The notes below the pieces were generated by a model. It ran no database searches. It was not told the DNA's origin and saw only the letters and a list, made by a program, of their open reading frames with translations. 64,000 nt of DNA from contig WNNJ02002532.1 in NCBI GenBank assembly GCA_012934845.2, positions 62,001-126,000 of the forward strand. Direction: 5' to 3'. Origin of the DNA: Pomphorhynchus laevis. Lineage: Eukaryota; Acanthocephala; Palaeacanthocephala; Echinorhynchida; Pomphorhynchidae. A program made the translations under genes and the position numbers. Shown here one piece after another: positions 60,801 to 64,000 of the stretch; position 1 is the first letter of the stretch; each line of letters begins with the position of its first letter.

Positions 60801-63027
60801 CTCTTCTGCTACACGTACCTCTTCACTCAATATATTATGCAAATTATTCTCACAAAATTCAAAATCGATAATATAATATTAAGAGAGATGTGAGCTTGTA
60901 TTTTGTTTACGAATGAGTTGTTTTCATATTTTAATTACAGACATCCTAATCAAAACAGAATAATTCTTTATCTAGTAAACAATTCGGATGTATCGGATAA
61001 ACTGAATTGTATGATAAAACATAAAAGTGCATTTTAAAATAGCTGATGTTAATCTTTTTTAAATATGGAGCTTCAGAGCAAAAAATAAATAAATTTCTCT
61101 AGAAATTCTATATTACAAGAGAAATATAGAAATTTCTCTATATAAAATTCTATCTGATTATTTTTCTCATAATCAGAAAAATAATGAATAAGGTTCTTAA
61201 AATTTTTATTTTTAATTTAAAATTATATGTTCAGAATCCACATTTCTAAATTCCTTTACAATTTCGTTTCAACATTCATATTTCATTTCATGCAATTGTT
61301 TTATGAACGACAAATAAAATTGTAAAACATGTAAGCCAGACGCGAAAGAATAACGAATGCCGTTTCGTCATCACAATGACTCATCAGTGCTAGATCCCTC
61401 CCACTACTGGATGCAGAGGAGGACTGGCAGACGGCAATTCATTCATTCAATTCATTCATTGATTGCCGTCTGCCAGTCCTCCTCTGCATCCAGCAGTGGG
61501 AGGAATCTGGCACTGATGAGTCATTGTGATGACGAAACGGCATTCGTCATTCTTTCGCGTCTGGCTTACATGTTTTACAAGAAATTCACGCGGAATGGTC
61601 TCACTCTCCTTAAACAAATAAAATTGTTTAAGATAAAAATGAGTTTATAAATATTTGATTGTTACAACCGGCTATAGCTAGTCCATATTTCAATTTAATA
61701 AAATTAATATATTTATTTGAACAGTCGTGGCATGGAATAAAGATTTTTTCAAAGCTTGTGCGGCATTCGTATATATAGTTGATATTCGATAGAGGTTTTA
61801 CCAAATAATTTAAATATTTAGTAATTATTAAATATCATGTGATTATTATATTAGTTTAATATCACATTTATTAATTATTTATTTCAAAATTGCAGGAAGA
61901 AACCGCTTGTTATTAGACAAAAATTGTAATTTTATGGTAGAGAAATAACTGAAAATTCTGTAGTGATTATTTCTTTAGTTTTTGATTCTTATTTTCATCG
62001 TATATTGTTATTTTTATTTCGTCTGAGGAAGAAAATGTGTTTTCTGATAATTCTAGCATAAGCTAGATAACTTTCAAAATTAATGCATTGGTATTCAATG
62101 TAGATCATCAATCTAGCTGTGAAAGTTTGAACACTAACAAGAATATATAAAAGGTCTTTATTTTTAGTCAAATTCTTTGAATGTAAAGAATATTCGTATT
62201 ATTCGATCATAAAAATTTAAAATTTTACAAAATTTTAAATTTGCATCTGATTGCGTATTATCCGAACTACAAAGTTTCGAGGAATTTTTTATTTTTTCGA
62301 AATGTTTTCAAAGCATATATCAAATAACTTTATGGTTAATGAAATTTCATTATAATATATTTTTAATGGTAATAAGTTTCTTCATTTTTATATATTTATT
62401 GCGCATTGACTTGATATTCGTGTTTAAATGAGTTAAATGATAATTTAATTGATTTTGTAGTTTTTTTAAAATACAATTTTACGTAAAGTTATCAAAATCA
62501 CAATTTCTATGTAGATGCAATGTAGGACAGAAAATCGACAATTCTTAATTATAATCTTGTCAGTCTAATAACTTAAACTTGATGCAATACAAATAAATAT
62601 TAAAATATTAAAACTGAGTAGTTTCATTTCAAACAGACTAGTTTCATTTAAAACAGTAGTTTCATTCAAACAGAATAGTTTCATTTCAAATAGAATAGTT
62701 TCAAAAAAGCATTAATTTATTTTGATTTTTATTGTTGCAAAATAAAAATATTTTAATTTACAATTAATTTGAATTTAATTTAATTAACTGAATTCAACTT
62801 TACCATAAAATACTTAAATACATTAGTTCTTTTTATAAGATTGTGAAATTTTGTAAATAATTCTTTGAAATTAAACGATTACAAATTTTCGCCTAATTTT
62901 ATCTAATAACAATCGAATCTATGCTGATTTTTAACTGTAAACTCTTTTGTTTTAGCATTCTCGGACATAACAGAATTAAGGAATTGCATCCCAATCAGTT
63001 TCATGGTCTAGTAGAGTTGCAGCGTTT
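49843..63027 (+). CDS. Leucine-rich-repeat secreted or membrane protein, five 5' exons, incomplete
   Basis: Exon 1 (49843-49955) encodes a signal peptide (MLNAICLLWIGITQLFA) and ends phase 2 before GTAAGT. Exon 2 (55347-55382, 36 nt) gives EYMENVKCLQHL. Exon 3 (55425-55496), exon 4 (58901-58972) and exon 5 (62956-63027) are each exactly 72 nt, in phase 2, and each encodes one 24-residue LRR: SLPNNNLEEIDADLLVRFP, DLSDNYIEQIHEQTFQLNS, ILGHNRIKELHPNQFHGLV. All donors are GTAAGT or GTAAGA and all acceptors end TAG. One LRR per phase-2 exon is typical of LGR-type receptors and similar extracellular LRR proteins. Exon 2 may be only part of a cap or first repeat, and exons could be missed in the 5.4-kb first intron. 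Intron 2 is 42 nt. The gene runs off the right edge, so the receptor type is unknown. Confidence 0.85.
49956..51815. other. LRR gene intron 1, first part
   Basis: AT-rich. A 63-codon minus-strand frame at 51152-51343 looks protein-like but matches nothing I know. Confidence 0.3.
51816..51883. repeat. (TA)34 microsatellite
   Basis: Uninterrupted TA dinucleotides over about 68 bases. Confidence 0.95.
52385..53045 (+). repeat. ~306-bp tandem duplication in LRR intron 1
   Basis: TTTAAGCAAAAACGTTAATTGCTTGA, GATAGGTTACTCTCACCACTGAT and ACGGATCAAATAATGAATGCAACCAAAC each occur twice, about 306 bases apart at the left end. The second copy carries an insertion of about 50 bases (52850-52905), so spacing is larger at the right end. 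Confidence 0.85.
53046..55062. other. LRR gene intron 1, last part
   Basis: No exon, RNA or mobile-element coding sequence recognised. Composition is less AT-biased at 54300-55000, perhaps an unrecognised old element. Confidence 0.35.
55063..55210. repeat. 20-bp minisatellite, seven copies
   Basis: Unit GGAACTGACATGAATAATCT, seven tandem copies with single-base variants, then a partial copy. It lies 136 bases before LRR exon 2. Confidence 0.92.
55497..56159. other. LRR gene intron 3, AT-rich part
   Basis: No gene. CAGTCTTATATAAGACT palindrome at about 55739-55755. Confidence 0.4.
56160..58555 (-). mobile_element. APE-type LINE inserted in the LRR intron, decayed
   Basis: Minus strand from 58555: endonuclease GTWNVISLAGKKPELVEEM, LEIVGVTS, STPVGDFLVLLGDFNDHVG; an RT palm region with NNAAFF (for EEQCGF), VFQVRLTGIHVLCRF, SPLWFLVYMDNITRQ, AFSNDVVLLAACREILQ (ADD mutated to SND), FTMEFQMAGMLVSTIKT and FNYLGVLLSINGR. 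Then the C-terminal ERIKSRI and FSFRDKVRN. It resembles a LINE type common in fish and invertebrates (VLLAASR.DLQ..L..F..ECE.AGM..S..KTE), different from the RTE and CR1 copies here. Many stops. It lies between LRR exons 3 and 4, antisense to the gene. Confidence 0.8.
59640..60620 (+). pseudogene. LINE ORF1-like relic with N-terminal Cys-rich module
   Basis: At 59666 a frame opens with CCPC-NRQTAV-C-x2-CVC-x6-C-x3-C-x3-C, very like the module at 41452-41570. After about 150 residues of broken frame comes a coiled or helical stretch (KAINETRIKITKLKSQL), then ASHLIVRNLPVSESEQQVIL, RTPEVDKSYSKL, VKTSVSHVESSLKSSFKLK, LFHTVYLCPDFSKLK, EELKRLRK and FIRGHKIV. This is the RRM plus C-terminal-domain pattern of LINE ORF1 RNA-binding proteins (I.V.GLPE.., ..VY+.PDLT..ER..). 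TGA, TAA and TAG codons interrupt it. It lies in LRR intron 4, with no RT downstream. Confidence 0.6.
60621..61320. other. LRR intron 4, no gene
   Basis: Up to about 60840 could still belong to the LINE 5' region (mixed composition); beyond that it is AT-rich. Confidence 0.35.
61321..61579. repeat. Large palindrome with 118-bp arms (family C)
   Basis: Left arm 61321-61438 and right arm 61462-61579 are near-perfect reverse complements around a 23-base loop of ATTCATTCA repeats. The flank (ACGCGGAATGGTCTCACTCTC, 61587-61607) and arm sequence also occur as a single non-inverted copy at 15583-15752. A 97-codon ORF through it is only palindrome sequence. Confidence 0.9.
61513..61548 (+). ncRNA. 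Hammerhead-like core in the palindrome arm
   Basis: CTGATGA, stem II GTCAT-TGTG-ATGAC, GAAA, then ACG-GCATT-CGT as stem III and a GUC triplet ending at 61548. The same sequence with GTT for GTC lies in the left arm on the other strand. No convincing stem I pairs the bases before CTGATGA with those after GUC, so activity is doubtful. Confidence 0.4.
61608..62955. other. LRR intron 4, last part
   Basis: AT-rich. Short repeats of AGTTTCATTTCAAACAGA at about 62610-62705. No gene. Confidence 0.4.
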
Positions 63028-63329
63028 GTAAGAAAAATAGTTGTTGGTAGATTTACACAAAATATCTAATATATATTGATTTTGTCATGTACATATTGAC
63101 AAATATGTACATTTATTTATTTAAAAAAGTTATACAGTTGGCGCTAGTATGTAATCAATATCTTTACGACTAGAGATAACGTTATAATAATAAATGAAAG
63201 ATAATCAATAAAAATAGTTATAATAAACATTTCAAAAATATTATTCTGTCACATTAGAAATATACAATGCCTTAAAGATTAGAATTTTAAAAATATTTTG
63301 CAGAAATGGTAACTTGATTAAACCGAACT

Positions 63330-63680
63330 GAAAACCGACAATGACAGAGCAGTCCGTCCCGCAATTTAGTTGATGTAAACAAGGAACAAAAGTGGAGACA
63401 AATAATAATCATGAAGAAGCCCAACGCATACTGGAAATGATTCAGACTTCCGATCTAGAACACGAACACAACTCATACTTTGTTTATACAAATAAGCCAC
63501 AATTACCCGACGATAGTGTGGCACTTCATACTCACTTAGTACCTCTCACAACCTAACTTAAGGAACTCGGTCGAACGCCTTCTCCCAATCTACAAAGACT
63601 ATGTAAACCGGTTGACCGAACTCTCAAGACTGTTCGATGATAGTTGAGAGAGTAAAGAGCTGATCCGTAGTTCGAATAAT
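63330..63680 (-). pseudogene. Fragment of the 56160-58555 LINE family
   Basis: TGATGTAAACAAGGAACAAAAGTGGAGAC.., ACGATAGTGTGGCAC.., CCGGTTGACCGAACTC and GAGCTGATCCGTAGTTCG align to 56750-57065. This is RT palm sequence, interrupted on both sides by AT-rich DNA. Confidence 0.75.
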
Positions 63681-63824
63681 TGACTTAATAATCTATGATA
63701 TTTTGAATTTTAAAAATATTTTAAAGAATTGTCCAAAATATAAATTATTTAAAATTTTTCAATTTCTAAAGCTTTTAACTAATTTTTAAATAGTAAAATG
63801 TAAACATATGCCTTTTAGGCATTG

Positions 63825-64000
63825 TAGGTAATCAGGACAAGCCAACAAGACAACATCATCTGCCAAAAGCAGAGATGATATCCTGATGGAACCGAACTGA
63901 CGACTCAAATCCGACAGAGCAACCCGTCACGTAATTTTGTCTATGTAAACAAGGAACAAAAGCCGAGACATAGAATAATTCAGAAAAAGGCTAAGGCCTA
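63825..64000 (-). pseudogene. Second fragment of the same LINE family, runs off the window
   Basis: GACAACATCATCTGCCAAAAGCAGAGATG.., CCGACAGAGCAACCCGTCACG and CTATGTAAACAAGGAACAAAAGC align to about 56660-56800. It overlaps the part already present in the 63330 fragment, so it is a separate or duplicated copy. Confidence 0.7.

Noticed and set aside
61357-61650. 97-codon ORF
   Set aside because: It runs through both arms of the palindrome and has no family resemblance.

Overview
The window comes from the AT-rich nuclear genome of an invertebrate animal. It contains spliced metazoan genes (a homeobox gene, mitofusin, and a leucine-rich-repeat gene with GT..AG introns). The rest is mostly decayed retroelements, short palindromes and AT-rich spacer. 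I cannot name the species. Several elements are visibly GC-richer than the host DNA around them, so they may be recent arrivals.

Host genes. (1) 6067-8750 (+): the last three exons of mitofusin. (2) 13204-13695 (+): a broken CAP/SCP (GAPR-1-like) exon with a nonsense codon. (3) 17543-30176 (-): an NK1-type homeobox gene, whose homeodomain exon (17543-17967) lies about 12 kb from a phase-compatible first exon (30092-30176) encoding an EH1 repressor motif. Its intron holds an RTE element, a large palindrome, a hammerhead-ribozyme array and a CR1-like element. (4) 49843-63027 (+) and beyond: a secreted or membrane LRR gene with one leucine-rich repeat per 72-nt exon, whose introns are full of mobile elements.

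Mobile elements, left to right: Penelope-like reverse transcriptase (RT) fragments and orphan 3' tails (428-1235, 8925-9640, 11380-11600, 16550-17250, 37855-39990, 44034-44400); a Merlin/IS1595-type DNA transposon (3316-4455); CR1/L2-like LINEs (10316-11255, 14186-15045, 25804-25866, 26085-29440); a Penelope GIY-YIG remnant (18690-19215); RTE LINEs (19520-22295, 34972-35545, 36035-36410, and probably 40268-40790); an RT element with a Cys-rich N-terminus and a C-terminal CxC..H..C / RHN module (41421-44030); an I/jockey-like LINE (45005-47578); a Gypsy LTR-retrotransposon pol fragment (47800-49190); an APE-type LINE (56160-58555, with fragments at 63330-63680 and 63825-64000); and a LINE ORF1-like relic carrying the same Cys-rich module (59640-60620).

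The best candidate for an undescribed system is 23987-25527. It holds three 463-464-nt tandem monomers bounded by four copies of a canonical type I hammerhead self-cleaving ribozyme. That is the layout of an animal retrozyme, a non-autonomous element whose RNA would be cut to unit length and circularised. It lies in the intron of the homeobox gene, in a genome that also carries Penelope-like elements, the presumed helpers. Other structured modules deserve attention: a hairpin with covarying base pairs shared by a large palindrome (23000-23300) and tandem repeats at 12.5-13.2 kb and 32-34 kb; a pseudoknot-capable Penelope 3' UTR with compensatory changes; a second palindrome (61321-61579) with a hammerhead-like core in each arm; and many perfect short palindromes.
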